A stretch of DNA of 64,000 bases from Pisolithus tinctorius. Lineage: Eukaryota > Basidiomycota > Agaricomycetes > Boletales > Pisolithaceae. The position numbers and the translations under genes are program-made. Below, in pieces: positions 1-11,847 of the stretch. Position 1 is the stretch's first letter. Each line of letters starts with the position of its first letter. The stretch covers positions 930,001 to 994,000 of the forward strand of contig JANFAH010000007.1 in the NCBI GenBank assembly GCA_024663395.1. Direction: 5' to 3'. The notes below the pieces were generated by a model. It had not been told where the DNA came from and searched no databases. It was given only the letters and a program-made list of their open reading frames with translations.

Positions 1-1596
1 ACTCATCCGTCCCTTGATCAGGAACTCGTCAGCTTTCCACCGCTAGCACTCTCTCCGTCAGCGCGTCAATCTCTAAACGCCCACTTAAACTCCTCCCCAT
101 CTCCCTCCGAGGCTACTGCAATGGGTCACTCCCATGACCTGTTCCTCCCTCCCAGCACTCCCAATCCAGCACTTTCACACGAACAGATGGACGCGGATGA
201 TATGGGTACGTGGGCTTTCGGTGGCGGTGAGGCCAACGGTCCATACGGGGAAGGTGTCCCTTATAGGCAGGCGGAGACGGTAGACGGAACTCCAAAGGGA
301 GCCGCAGGCAGTTGGAAAAATGGAAGCGGCACCGCCGTTAGAAACGGCGGAATCAGGCTGAGGGCCCCAATCGAAAGAAGGTGGGTCGCATCCTCTATTT
401 TCAAAGATGATAATTCCGACCGCAGTAGATATTACGCGCATACTCCTTCCCACATCTACCCTCCAGAAGTTCACGATTACAACGCCCGGTTCACGCGAGC
501 ACTCGAAGCCATCAAACGTAGGCATGATCCGACCGTCGCGACCGTTGCACAAGGTGTGCTAGAGTGGCAGCGCACAAGAGGTATCAAGTCAGGGTCAGGA
601 GTGGGCATCGGCGAGGCAGGCGCTACGAATGGAGGCGGGGTGGTCCAGGCGTGGTTGGACAGATTCTATATGTCCAGAATCGGCATTCGTTTCTTGATTG
701 GGCAACGTGTGTTTCTCAGGTATTTGCCGTAGCGTTTGGCGCTGACTTACCGCGCAGATGTCGCACTGAACACTCAGCAACCCCATAAGGACTATGTCGG
801 GATCATATGCACACAAGCAGTGAGTTTTCATTCATACCTTTCGGCTCTAGCTCCAACCATCATTCCAGAACGTACACGATATCGTGCAGGAAGCAATCGA
901 AAACGCACGATACGTCTGCGAGGAACACTACGGCCTACTGCGGGGACCACCCGTACAGCTTATATGTCCACGTAACCTGACGTTCGCACACGTCCCCGGC
1001 CACTTGTCGCATATTGTTTTTGAGCTTCTCAAGAACTCTCTGCGTGCCGTGGTAGAGAGGTTTGGGGTAGATGCTGAGGACAGAGGGGGTGTGTAGCTCG
1101 TCCCGTGATGTGACTGTCTCTTTCAAGACATTGACTAGTTGCCATTGCAGTTGGGTATCCCCCCATCAAGGTAATTGTCGTTGAGGGTGGCGAGGATATT
1201 ACGATCAAGATTTCGGATGAGGGCGGTGGGATACCGAGAAGAGCCGTCCCACTCGTGTGGACTTATATGTACACGACCATGGTTGGCCAGAGTATCGACC
1301 AAGATTACCATGTATGTCCTTCCTTACCTGCTCTCTCTCCCAGGTACGCTCACGCGTGCGACTGTGACAGGTAGGAGACTTCCAGGCACCAATGGCTGGA
1401 TTCGGGTACGGACTGCCGCTTTCGAGATTGGTGCGTCATGTCTGGCTCTGCACTGGGTTTTCAGCCCTAACAAAGAATGAAATAGTATGCTCGTTATTTT
1501 GGTGGCGACTTACGCCTGATCTCGATGGACGGGTTTGGGACAGATGTTTACATTCATCTGAACAAATTATCGAGTAGTTGCGAACCCTTGCCATAA
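1..1596 (+). CDS. Mitochondrial pyruvate/branched-chain 2-oxoacid dehydrogenase kinase, 5' end missing
   Basis: This is a PDK/BCKDK-family protein kinase of the mitochondrial matrix, which inactivates a 2-oxoacid dehydrogenase complex by phosphorylating its E1 subunit. The frame is open to the left edge, and 'ELVSFPP' near base 22 resembles the family's N-terminal helical domain, so the true start lies outside the window. Exons read as about 22-706, 758-819, 869-1088, 1151-1311, 1371-1430 and 1486-1596, and every phase closes. The GHKL ATPase boxes are visible: N-box '[13 protein letters not shown]', G1 'DEGGGIPR' and G2 '[10 protein letters not shown]'. A Gly/Ser-rich stretch (about 120-400) is inserted before the conserved '[11 protein letters not shown]' segment. 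Whether it serves the pyruvate or the branched-chain complex cannot be told from this sequence. Confidence 0.9.
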
Positions 1597-2788
1597 GGGT
1601 AAATGGTTCTTCGCTGCTTTGCTCCACTTCCCCCCGACCACCGTGAGGATCCAGCATTTACCCAAACTCGTGCATTGCTTCCCCCCACCCAAGCAGTTGT
1701 ACTACTAGTGAGTTTGACCTTTCTTCCCATCTGCGGGATTGGGAAGAAAGGGGTGTGGTGGTAGGGGTAAGTTCCGCGACCTTCAAGCAATTGTATATAT
1801 GAGCTATTGTATGGTAGTGGTCTAACACCTTTGTGATACCATTTGTTAATTAAATGTATAGCTATTAGCTGAGCAAAATAAACTTGCTTCGACGAAGAGG
1901 TTGCGGTGCATTATTCGGTGGAAGCATGCAGAACGGGAATGGCGTGATCAGTTAATTCAGTTATAATATTACATTCGATGATCGAAGTTCCGACGAACGC
2001 CGTATAATGATCATGATACCAACGCCTTCATGGAAAAAGAAAGGAAACCAACTCACCTGAATGTGATTGTATCAAGGTGGACGACGTTGATGTGGGGAAG
2101 TATGCATACCCATACTCAATTACATAGGATCGCAGCGAAATTGATTGTGACCAGTGACTACAACAAGTAGTTTGCAACCTTACATGCCACTCGAGCACAG
2201 GTTAAGCTTAAAGTTGGGCATGTGTCCAATCAAACCGGTTCCATCACCTTCATTCACTACTTCTTTTCACCCGCCTTCGGGCCTTGACTTGCCATTTCAT
2301 GTGCTCTGGCGTAGTGTTCTTTCACCTTCCACTCATCCCAGTAAGGCAGATGAAAAGAAACCCTGAACCACTGTTACTCACCGCATCACTGAAATATTCT
2401 ATTTGTCATAGAGGCATTCACATTAATGCGACGAAGACCGACGCTTGATAAGACTCCTGGCTTACCTTCTCTCTGCTGAACGTCTTTCATAGGCTTAGAG
2501 CAACTCCCGTCGATACAGGACACTCCCATCGGATTGTGAGAGTCAGTCGCTTCAAGAGGAGGTGATTGAGTTCCAGAAGACATGATGTTTGTGGTCAAGT
2601 GCACGCAACCTTCACGATATCCACACCTTAAATTCGATGACATCATGGTAACACGGGTTTCGCCGAAACACACCGTCACCGTGCGTAGCGCATTGCAGTG
2701 CACCCAGACCGCCGTCGTGTCGCATACTATCGCCCTTAGCTTGCATGACAGTTCCGAAGCACCGTATGTGTCCATCTCCGTGTTGTCA
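1597..2788. other. Intergenic region between two converging genes
   Basis: It lies between the stop codon of the dehydrogenase kinase gene and the 3' end of the permease locus. Only short, unconvincing open frames are present. The one structured element is a perfect inverted repeat at 1718-1751, about 120 bases after the kinase stop codon. Confidence 0.6.
1718..1751. repeat. Perfect 12-bp inverted repeat with 10-nt loop
   Basis: The left arm CCTTTCTTCCCA (1718-1729) is the exact reverse complement of the right arm TGGGAAGAAAGG (1740-1751). It could fold as a hairpin in the 3' untranslated region of the kinase transcript. A role in 3' end formation or stability is inference only. Confidence 0.6.
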
Positions 2789-5245
2789 TCACTTCGTTGC
2801 ACGGGTCGACCTTTTATCCTCATACCCCGACTCATCCACTTTCTCGAACTTGTCAGCAGCACCAATGACCGGAAATGCATGACTGAGCACAAATATACGA
2901 TAGACGAGACGCCGAAACCTGAGAAGATAGCTCGTATATCCACGTAGCAATTAGAGGCACCGTGTGGCCAGCTACAGTTCCATTCCCTAGACGTAATTCA
3001 TCAGCACAGCGAACGCGACGCCTTCGACAGCCGTTTGGAGACAAGACAAAATACGTACTCGCGCCTGCGAACCCGACAACGTTGATGAGGATTCCCGTGA
3101 TGTACGCTGCGTACGCAGCATGCACACGGAAAACTCGACGGTGAATTATCAGTCAATCTGGGCGGAAATGAGCATAGCTACCGCAGATTTTCTACATACG
3201 TGTACCAATACCACGTACCGCCCCCGGTAGCATATAGGTCTGCGACGTTGTAATGGCCCTCTCTCATCACATAATAATCGGTAGCCTGTGCATTGACTAT
3301 ATGTGAGTGCACGCGACAGTGTAGCTTTTCGGTTCACAGCTATCATGACACCCGTTAGAGAGCTCAGGAGGACGCAGTAAGCAGACGGGTATGATGTAAA
3401 ACTATTGCTGCTCTTCATCGGATTCCACGGGCACATACAGAGCCCAGCTACGGCCGCGATATACCCGCCTTGTCGGATACTCCGTTCCGAAAGGCAGGGC
3501 GCATCAGATTATGTACGGTGTCTTAAGGGAGGACTGTGAAGAGTAGGTGGGCACACAATGAAACGAGGGAACAATGCGGTCAGATCGCATCCAGCTGATG
3601 CAGAGTTAGCTGAAATGTTCGTCCTGTGAGGCGTATTGAGTACTCTCAGCCGCATGAGAGACTCCGTTTGTCTGGGACATACCCGATCTAGACCACGATC
3701 GATGAGTGTTGCTTCCAATAGCAATATTGACAATAGACCACGCACTCGTACGATATTGAAAGAGGCGGAGATTAACCAAACCTAGACGTTCGGGGGTAGT
3801 CAGGATAACACCTACGTCGGGCAAATAGTTATTCTGTGAACCCCGGGCCGGGCCACATGAGATGGATTGTCGTCTAAAAACCTTCCCAACAAATCGATAG
3901 GCGACCAAATGGCTTCTCCGGATATCACTTGTGAAGAGGAACTAACTAGAATACCCATCAAGCACACGATAGAACAAGTCAAAGGAATAGCAAAAAGCTG
4001 TGGATACAATGCGGCACTAGGTGTTCTTGCTCTGGATGCAAAATCTGGGGCATTCCTACAAGAAGCTGATGTGAGAAGTGAACGCGGGATGGCGAAGATA
4101 AGTCCTACGTGACGAGTGTGGCCGAGTTACTGATACAGGCCATCAGGCTCACGACCGTTGCCCAGGCCAAACTGGACCCGTGAATGCTCGAAGGCTGGTA
4201 CATGATCAGACCGATGCTTCTTGCCTTCACGGTGCACCACACCAAGAACACTATTGTCGCAGCAACGGGGATAACGATCATTTTCACGACGAAAAAAATA
4301 ACGGCTAACGTCGCATCGATAAAATGTAAGCCCTTCGCAAAAAGTAACTCCCTCACGGACATTTTGTGAACAGGGAACCATATCAAAGGAAGCAATATGA
4401 ACCAGAACAGGAAGAAACACATGAAGTCTCGAGTGTTTATCCCCGAAGAGGCTGGCATTGAATTAGCTATGTGTAAAATCAGGTCGGGGTGTATCCTTGG
4501 TTAAAGACGTACTACAGTCACCCACCTATATCATTCACACTGGGCCATATAATCCGCAGCATAACAAGGACACAGGTTCCTCCTATGCTAGACAGCACAC
4601 CATACCATATGCTGCAGAGTGGACACAGTCAGTCATGGATTGTTACTACGCGGAGGGCATGGCTTCATCACGAACGGGCACCACACACTACGCCCAGATT
4701 AGAGATACACCACAGGCTTCCAAATATGCCGAAGCTCGTACGGTTAACGACAGGGAATGTAACATGGAGTACAGCACCTGGACGCGCATTCAACACGAGG
4801 AACGGTGTGGCTATTCCATACCCCAGCCAGACGCAAATCCAGGCTTGCCACCATGACATGCCTAGTTGTATCATGGACGATACGATCATCCATCTGCAGA
4901 TGACACTTGAAGGGCCCGGAACAGAGTGTCAGAAGACAATTGAACTCACCTATTGATATTAAACAGATCCACAACCCAGCTGCCAGAATGTCAGGGTGAC
5001 AATTCAGGCGCGAGGACAACCCGCGGTGTACGCACAATGGAGTGTAGTCGTAGCTATGCCATGTCCTCTGTTCCACGATAACGGCCAAAAGGTCCCTGGG
5101 ATTGGTGCGCCGATGAGCTATGAGGATTACAATCGGACCACTCACAGTATTCAGCTGTTGAGAAGAGCTAAGCTTGGGATCATGGGGTATATCGAGGCGC
5201 TTTAAGACTTCCAGCGAAGTCCACGGTGACCCCTTTCAGCGACAT
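2789..5245 (-). pseudogene. NCS1-family uracil/allantoin-type permease, apparently frame-broken
   Basis: The translated pieces clearly belong to the fungal NCS1 (Fur/Dal) nucleobase-cation symporters, plasma-membrane proteins with about 12 membrane spans. Recognisable blocks in order are 'QAWICVWLGYGIATPFL', 'NARPGAVLHVTFPVVNR', 'ASSGINTRDFMCFFLFW', 'NAPDFASRAR', 'NISANSASAGCDLTALFPRF', 'LKSSNSFTSY' (here MKSSNSFTSY), 'GHYNVADLY' and 'INVVGFAGA'. Many short introns separate them. At several points the conserved protein changes frame with no usable intron: near 2926 (after 'WIYEL'), near 2870 (after 'VMHF'), at the A7 run 4292-4298, and in the first coding exon. Each is cured by one base. The protein is otherwise well conserved, so either inactivation is recent or the assembly has indels here. 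The putative ATG is at 5245 and the stop at 2789-2791. Confidence 0.65.
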
Positions 5246-5934
5246 TTGGACCGGGTTCGCTTATCTTTCGATAGGGACCAGTCGCAGTCCCTTTGCTCTA
5301 GCATTGTGATAGGTTTACAATACTATGTAAAGCGATACCCACGAACTAAGTGGATATTCATAGTCGATCGTTCAACAGGATGCTACCCTGTTGGCCATGA
5401 ACCATGTGAAACTTGAAGCCAGTTTCGAGGTCCGCGAACACAAGACAGATGTACAACAGGGTAGCCCGCCACCAGGGAACTACCTGCCCTTTACGGAAAC
5501 GACATGCGTCACATGGGGAATTGTAAAGCTCGTTGTACTGCCCAACAACTTGGGGGCAAGTAGACACAGTAAATGGCTAGACGTGGGTATCATATACCAG
5601 AGCATATGCGAGGTTGCGTGGAGATGCTAGATGCGAATGGATATAAATGTCGATTTACATAAAAATGTAGCACAGCAAAGGTATCCTGGTAAGGCAGATG
5701 CAAATAGTATGTAGTGAGAATCAAGGCGGCTCGGGTACGATGAATTCGCGTTAGTCCGATTGCGAGTCGGCTGACGATGGATGGGCTTTTCTGAAACGCT
5801 CAGAGGTGGGTGATGGCGAGGAGAACGTGAATTCGGAGGTCATTTGTTTGCGCTCGGGAGTCGTTAAGTGATGTCGTGGGGAATTGTGATTAGTCTTGGG
5901 CTTTTCTTCACGTATTGAAGATTCCTAATATATT
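5246..5934. other. Intergenic region, no gene seen
   Basis: This lies upstream of the permease locus and downstream of the KEN-motif gene. The short open frames on both strands carry no recognisable protein similarity, and I see no repeat or mobile element. Confidence 0.5.
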
Positions 5935-6531
5935 TCATGTTAAAAGCATTAAAACACGACGCAGGACATAAGGACGTACTTCATTTGCATGGGAATCCAA
6001 GGAAGCAAGGTCGTATGCCTCTGATACGTCCGCTAACGGCGAAACAGTGAGTTCGTAACATCTCGAATCGATGTCAGCTTGGAGTGAGGGGAGACCACCA
6101 GCTTCACGCGGAGCATCCAATTCTTCCTGCACAGAAGGGAGAGGAGATGTCCTCCGAGATGGATGTTGTTTCTTGCTCGAACTGGACTTCTTTCCACTAG
6201 AAGTTTGTGGCTTCCCAGAAGCGCCCAGTGCTTTGCGCTGCTTCTTCGCAGACTCGGATTTGAGTTCCTTTTTCTTCTTGCATGATGGGGCCACCACCAG
6301 CTTCGTTGAAAGGACAGCTGTCTTCCTCTTTTTAGATTCGGAGGGTGCAGCGGGACCTGTGCGTTCGCCAGTAAGAGGGTGAAGGTTCTCCTTCTCGATA
6401 GCGGCAAGCGTGGACACTAGTGAGGCAGTGGCATCCGTAACAAGGGGGGACTGGAGCCCTTCACCAGGACGATCCAACTTGGGGATCTCGGCAGGGGAAT
6501 CCTGGAAGACGGTAAAGGAACGGACGGACAT
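5935..6531 (-). CDS. Small Lys/Ser-rich protein with a KEN motif, function unknown
   Basis: A single-exon gene of 198 codons that starts at an ATG and is not a known family to me. The N-terminal third contains 'EKENLHPLTGE', which matches a KEN box, a degron recognised by the anaphase-promoting complex. The middle (residues about 65-125) is very basic and low in complexity, with runs such as 'KKKKELK' and 'SSGKKSSSSKKQ', consistent with a nuclear or DNA-associated protein. The C-terminal third ('CYELTVSPLADVSEAYD') looks more constrained. The next gene on the right, a kinase on the opposite strand, starts about 1.2 kb away. A cell-cycle role is speculative. Confidence 0.6.
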   Translation of the reverse strand: MSVRSFTVFQDSPAEIPKLDRPGEGLQSPLVTDATASLVSTLAAIEKENLHPLTGERTGPAAPSESKKRKTAVLSTKLVVAPSCKKKKELKSESAKKQRKALGASGKPQTSSGKKSSSSKKQHPSRRTSPLPSVQEELDAPREAGGLPSLQADIDSRCYELTVSPLADVSEAYDLASLDSHANEVRPYVLRRVLMLLT

Positions 6532-7766
6532 AGAGATGGCAGTGAAGTCGTGCTGGAGGAGCGGGTGGCTACGCAGAAAGTGGCGAAGTGCTCGCGGCTG
6601 CGTCGGCTACTGCAAGTCGCGTGAACTGGCTGGGTCGACGCCGTGCAACACGTTGAACAAGATGAATTCGGCGCTCTGGCTCGCTTAAAGCCTTAAAACG
6701 CGCTCTCCTGCAATTTGAAATCCCGCCTGCTCCGAAACCTTAATTGGACGCGATCCCAGTCACGTGATGTACATGTCCCCCATCATGACCCGGTGGTGAG
6801 AGAGGTGGGCACAGTGCACATGGTAGATCGTCCAGTCGTCGTCCACACATCATATCAGCGAGTCGTGGCTTTGCGAACGTGGCTACAGACCGGATAACAG
6901 CATAATCCCGCATGGTTGTGCAATCTGACAATGGCTGCCTGGTTTCGGAAAATCTTTGGACCCGCTTACATTGTCACTGCAAATTCCTCGACGAAGCTGC
7001 TTAGTGAGGCTGCGGTGCATGACGCGATGCATGGATTATAGGTGAGCAGATCCAGGTACAGGATATCGATATCACACTATACTACCGGTCTCACCCCGCC
7101 TCGACGATATCCACTCCTGCGCCAAGAATGTATCCCCTTCGATACTCGAGAAGTTTTGGATATATTTCCAGTGTGCCGCTGTCGATCGCCCGATCGCCGC
7201 GGTTTTCTGACACCAGAATATTCCCTTATATCGGAATCCTTCTATCTTTGCACTCATGCTCGTTCTGTCGTATTCGAAATACGTCGCTGCATCTCGGCTG
7301 GGCAACCTTTTATCAAGGTTGTAATACTCGAGGAACCCATGGCGTTCAATACACGTAAGAATGGAGAGTGCTCTGATCACACCCGTCTGGCCTGTTTGCC
7401 TTTTAGGGGGCTACCCGAAACGACTCCATAAATGAAATAGCTGAGTGATCAGTCCCAAAGCTCGTGTTTTGGCTTGCGTGGGTGAAGCTAGAAAAAGCAG
7501 CCATGACATATGCACCGGACGGCTACCCTGCGGCGTGTTCTTCCTGTTCGTCTATCACCAACAGCCGCCACCATTCTGGAGCCTGGCAGCCTCATGCTAA
7601 CCACGCCGCAACGGGACGCCAGTCATTTATATTGCCGGGCTATTCTGTTAGCTCTTCGTTTCCTTTTCCACAGCTCTAGCGCAACTACTCTTGCATCTGC
7701 GAGCCCTCTACACGACCCCCAGGGTCCCTTTCCCCTCCACCCGTATTAGGACCAGCGCACGCCAGG
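6532..7766. other. Divergent intergenic region, no gene seen
   Basis: This 1.2-kb stretch separates the starts of the KEN-motif gene (-) and the protein kinase gene (+), so it probably holds both promoters. A palindromic CACGTG E-box-like hexamer occurs at 6761-6766, about 230 bases upstream of the KEN-motif gene. Short open frames on both strands show no protein similarity. The last 200 bases are C/T-rich, as is common just upstream of fungal start codons. Confidence 0.5.
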
Positions 7767-9946
7767 ATGCCGTCCAAACAGTCCTCTGCGAAGACTATCC
7801 CTCCCCCCCCTGTCGGTACCCTTATCGACAACAATACTCTCGAGCTCGTAGAGGTCCTTGGTGTAGGAGGATACGGTGTCGTGTACCGCGCAGTCGACAC
7901 TCGCGACCCCATCGCTGGTGTCTACGCCGTCAAGTGTCTCATTACGTCCCAAATTCACAGTAGCTCCCGCCAGCGTCAGCTTCACATACGCGAAATAGCC
8001 CTTCATCGCTTGGCATCCGCCCACCCTAACGTCGTCACCCTCCATCGAGTGGTCGAGGAGTTCAACTATATCTACCTCATCATGGACTACGCTTCTGATG
8101 GTGACCTCTTCTCGCAAATATTGCACAACTGCCGATATCTAGGGCAGGATCACCTCATCAAGCACATCTTCTTACAGTTGCTTGACGCAGTCGAATACTG
8201 TCATTCTTTGGGGATCTACCATCGCGACCTCAAGCCCGAAAACGTGTTATGCTATGACGGCGGATTACGGATTGCCATTACGGATTTTGGTTTAGCCACT
8301 ACAGAGCGGTTCAGTGAGGAATTTCGTACCGGTAGCGTCTACCACATGAGCCCAGGTTCGTCACATATCCCCATTCTAAGTGACAGCATCCCAACATCTT
8401 CGCGATAGAATGTCAAGGGGGAGAGTTCGCACCGACAGGGTCCTACTCCCCCCTGTTCAATGATATCTGGTCCCTTGCCATCATCTTACTTAACCTAGCG
8501 ACGGGCCGGAATCCCTGGAAGTCAGCCTCCTCTTCCGATCCAACGTTCCAGGCGTACCTGCAGGATCCGTTGAACTTCCTTCCCACAGTTCTTCCTATTT
8601 CGGCCGAGGTGAACAGAATCCTTGTTCGTATGCTGGAAGTCGACTGGAGACATCGGATAACCCTGGCGCAAGTCAGGGCTGCGATCCAAGAGGTGGAAAA
8701 CTTCTACGCCGAGGGCGTAATATTCGATGGCAGCATGGCACGCTGTGCATGGGAAGTCGATATGGATCTGGAAAGTGACAGTGATTCCTCAACCCACGAA
8801 GAGCCCGTGGAGCAGTCTGATGGCCTGCGGTCGCACTGGAGCAAAGACAGTGACTCCGAGATGGAGTACGCCAACCACTCTCTACCTTGGAATGAAGAGT
8901 ACTCCTCCTGCAACGCCACTTGGGCGATGGAGTCTTCGATGCATGCTCATTCCTCCACGACGATGGAACCGCTCAAAATATACGAGGCCCCTCGCACGCC
9001 ATCCGCGACATATTCCCCGCTTTCACCAGCTGCTTCTGGTTCGCTGCCATCTGCTCCGCGTACTCCCGAGGGTGTCAACGTTTTGCGGGGAAAACCGAAC
9101 CAGACGGCGTCCAAAGTTCTCAAAATTAACACGGCATGTGGTCGCCGGGTCTTTTTCACCGGCAGCAATGGCTCCCACACCTCTGTTTCGTCGATGCACA
9201 CTGCGGTCGAAAACACCACACCATTCTCTTCTTGCTTCTTGCTTCCAACCCCTCCCTCCGTTTCGAAGATCTCCCTCCCTTGGACCGCCTCCCCGTCCCC
9301 TATGCCATCTTCCGTTGATCTAGGCGTCTACGCCACACCAGGCAGTCGACATGTGGACTCATCATGGGAATACACGGACACAGATGTCACTTCGTCATAC
9401 CTTTCCACGTCGGCCGACAGCGTCGTCGGCTTGGATCTAGACGTTTCTTCGAAATGTACTCTCGAGGATACCTCTACCTCGCACCTCGCCGTCTGGCGAC
9501 GCGAGACTTTCTCTAAAGTTATTGATCCCGTCGCTCCTGAAACCACCGTTCCTTGCCCTGCCCGAGTCGATTTTGTTACCCCTCCTGCCTCGTCCGCTCC
9601 AATCAACATTCCAAGGCGTTCGAATGGTGAAGGGCCGGAGAAGCGCTGGTCTACTAGCCTATGGCGTTTCTCGTTTCCTCGCTCATCCTCGCCTTCGCGC
9701 ACCACAAACCAGAACGATGAACCGCGGTCGAGGCGGGGCTCTCTTACGGATGCTTTCCCCTTCCATTCATTCTTTTCCTCAAGCCCGACGTCCGGCTGGC
9801 GACGGTCGCCTTCACCACCCACTCCGGAGCATTCGCCGCCTGCGTCGACGAACACACACGAACAATGTCGTCAAGCAGCACGGCCGCGCACGAAACGCCA
9901 TTGGTTTTCACCTGGAAAACTGTTTGCCACTGCGGGTGCATCGTAA
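7767..9946 (+). CDS. Ran1/Pat1/Sks1-like serine/threonine protein kinase
   Basis: Two exons (7767-8355 and 8409-9946) join in phase to give 708 residues. The N-terminal 300 residues are a complete kinase domain: 'GVGGYGVVYRA' glycine loop, 'YAVKCL' lysine, 'HRDLKPENV' catalytic loop, 'DFGLAT' metal-binding motif and 'MSPECQGG' in place of the usual APE motif. Residues between 'APTGSYSPLFNDIWSLAII' and 'RMLEVDWRHRITL' complete the C-lobe. This pattern matches the fungal Ran1/Pat1-Sks1-Ksp1 group, which links nutrient signals to mating, meiosis and growth. The remaining 400 residues are Ser/Pro/Thr-rich and probably disordered. The intron is 53 bases. Subfamily assignment is less certain than the kinase call. 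Confidence 0.88.
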
Positions 9947-10673
9947 GGAGCCCCGTCTAGGACTTGCTTCATATCTTCCTATTCTTGACTACGATCCCCA
10001 CTTTAGCATGGTTACTAGGCATATACTACCATTTCACGAACTCGTCATGAAAATCGATCATTGTATACTCCGCATTCCATCAACCTTCGAATTCTTCAGA
10101 AACCTTTTTCCTGTTTTGTTAAGCTGTGACCGTGTCCAAGCACTTATGTATGGGTACCAGGTGTACACGCTTCCTCACATATGTATCGATTCCCACAGTC
10201 GTTCAGTACATTTCATGCACTGGCGTGCAGGTCACTTTGACGTGGTCGAGGCACCATGGGGGGCTAGACCGCGGGTGCGACGGGAACTGAGACATGTTTC
10301 CACCAGAGAAATCTTGGCCACAGGTGCCCTGGACCTGAGGAGAACGTGTGACGACACTCAGGGGATGTTGGCTTCCGTAAATTCTGGGGCTGTGCTTTCC
10401 AAGAACATTGTCAATGGAAGCTACCAGGTGCCAAAGCCGAGATAGCCCAAAAGTGAGACTGTCACACCATAAATAGTCATACGTGCGTTAGCTGTTTCAG
10501 ATTCTTGCTAACCAACGTGTCAAATAAAGATTCCGGGCGGATTTCCGAGATGAACATCTGCAATGACCGATACTGCGAGACAAAGTAAGTTAGTATGTGA
10601 GGAAGACGGATGGTGCGTGCTACGGATGATGATTTTGATTACTGTAATGGACGTGTTGCTGAACAGCCTCGTC
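9947..10673. other. Intergenic region between converging genes
   Basis: This sequence lies between the 3' ends of the kinase gene (+) and the uS5m gene (-). An open frame that overlaps the kinase tail in another frame extends in to 10445, but it has no recognisable domain and no plausible start. No other structure was noticed. Confidence 0.5.
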
Positions 10674-11723
10674 TCAACATGTCCTCAAATCCACTAGTTT
10701 CCTTCCGCGATCGCGTTCGACGGCATCTTTACCGCGCAACCCAGAACCCTTATCTAGTCGCCTAGCCCCGCCACCAACTCCGTCACCCATTGCAAGGGGG
10801 GCGTTTCCTGCATGAAGCATGCGGAACAACGTCTTAATGACACTTAAAGGATTGCGACTCCCCCATACTTTTGCACTCGCATCCTTAATACCGGCAGCTT
10901 TGAGTACCTGGTGGACGTTGGGATTGCAATGCAACCCGAACCCGACTGGACGCGGGCGCAAGATGATGCGCGTTGCACCAAACTTGGCTTCGACGTCCGC
11001 CCACAGCGTCCGATTCTCGAAGCGCTCCACGTAATCGAGGTTTCGAAGTGCCTTCGCGTATGCTTTGTCGCGCGCAACGGGCATCTCGTCGTCCTTGGCC
11101 TCGCCATACCCTACAAGTCCGTCGCCATTCCCGACGACGACTAGGACGTACATGGAGTGAATCTTGCCCTTGCCGGTCTGTTGCGTGACGCGACGCACGA
11201 TGAGGGGGTAGACGTGTAGATTGCGAAGCTCTTCGGAGGAGAAACGCGAGGCGGACGCCATCGCGATGACGTTACGTGCCTCGTCCTGGTGTCTGTCCTC
11301 CTCTGCTTCTGCGACACCCTCAACCTCCAAGTTTCCGCCGTTCTTTTCTACTTCTTCCAAAGCATCCATCATCTGTGCCCACTCGAAGATAGAGGGATCG
11401 TTCCGTGCAACGAGGCGATTTCTAAATCCGCGTTTAGTAGGTTTCCAATTTCTGATGTCTGCAGTATCGAGGAGGGCATCGGGTTTCGAGAGGTCTGGGA
11501 AGGGGTTGCCATACTTTGCGCCCCCCGCGAGTGCCGCTGCCCTTTCTAGCGGTATTTGTTGTCTGCTAGAAGAGGACCGCTGAGAGTCTGGTGAGGCGGG
11601 TGGTGGTGATGAGGACAGCGAAGTGTAGGGCGAAGGGGACGTCGCATAACGCCTGGAAATGTTGCACGTCGACGTACAGTAGCGAAGCGTCGGCGACAAT
11701 CCGACGCTGGACAGTCTCTGCAT
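10674..11723 (-). CDS. MRPS5: Mitochondrial small-subunit ribosomal protein uS5m
   Basis: A single exon of 349 residues. The first ATG in frame (11723, 'MQRLSSVG') is chosen; the frame is open further upstream but without an ATG. The N-terminus is rich in Ser, Arg and Thr with no acidic residues, as expected for a mitochondrial import signal. The S5 fold follows: the N-terminal double-stranded RNA-binding part ('VVVGNGDGLVGYGEAKD') and the C-terminal part ('RPVGFGLHCNPNVHQVLKAAGIKDASAK'-like, split here as 'PVGFGLHCNP' and 'AAGIKDASAKVWGSRNP'). It sits in the mitoribosomal small subunit. Its start lies only 124 bases from that of the divergent PITH-domain gene, suggesting a shared promoter. 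Confidence 0.9.
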   Translation of the reverse strand: MQRLSSVGLSPTLRYCTSTCNISRRYATSPSPYTSLSSSPPPASPDSQRSSSSRQQIPLERAAALAGGAKYGNPFPDLSKPDALLDTADIRNWKPTKRGFRNRLVARNDPSIFEWAQMMDALEEVEKNGGNLEVEGVAEAEEDRHQDEARNVIAMASASRFSSEELRNLHVYPLIVRRVTQQTGKGKIHSMYVLVVVGNGDGLVGYGEAKDDEMPVARDKAYAKALRNLDYVERFENRTLWADVEAKFGATRIILRPRPVGFGLHCNPNVHQVLKAAGIKDASAKVWGSRNPLSVIKTLFRMLHAGNAPLAMGDGVGGGARRLDKGSGLRGKDAVERDRGRKLVDLRTC

Positions 11724-11847
11724 CGCTGCTCTCAACGACAGCGGCGAATAATTTTGCACGAGAACCCGTGTTTATGTCTGTTTGTCACATGTCTATATAT
11801 ATACTTGGAAGCCCCTCAGCCTGGCGTCGACCAAGATAACGACGAGG

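Noticed and set aside
2386..2943. A 185-codon minus-strand open frame
   Set aside because: Only its first part ('SGFGVSSIVYL') is real permease sequence; the rest runs out of frame after a one-base shift and past the permease stop.
4489..4956. Two overlapping plus-strand open frames of 119-155 codons
   Set aside because: They are antisense to conserved NCS1 permease exons and their introns; neither has any similarity.
9522..10445. A 307-codon open frame on the + strand overlapping the kinase tail
   Set aside because: It lies mostly in another frame of the kinase exon, has no domain, and its composition is a shadow of the Ser/Pro-rich coding sequence.
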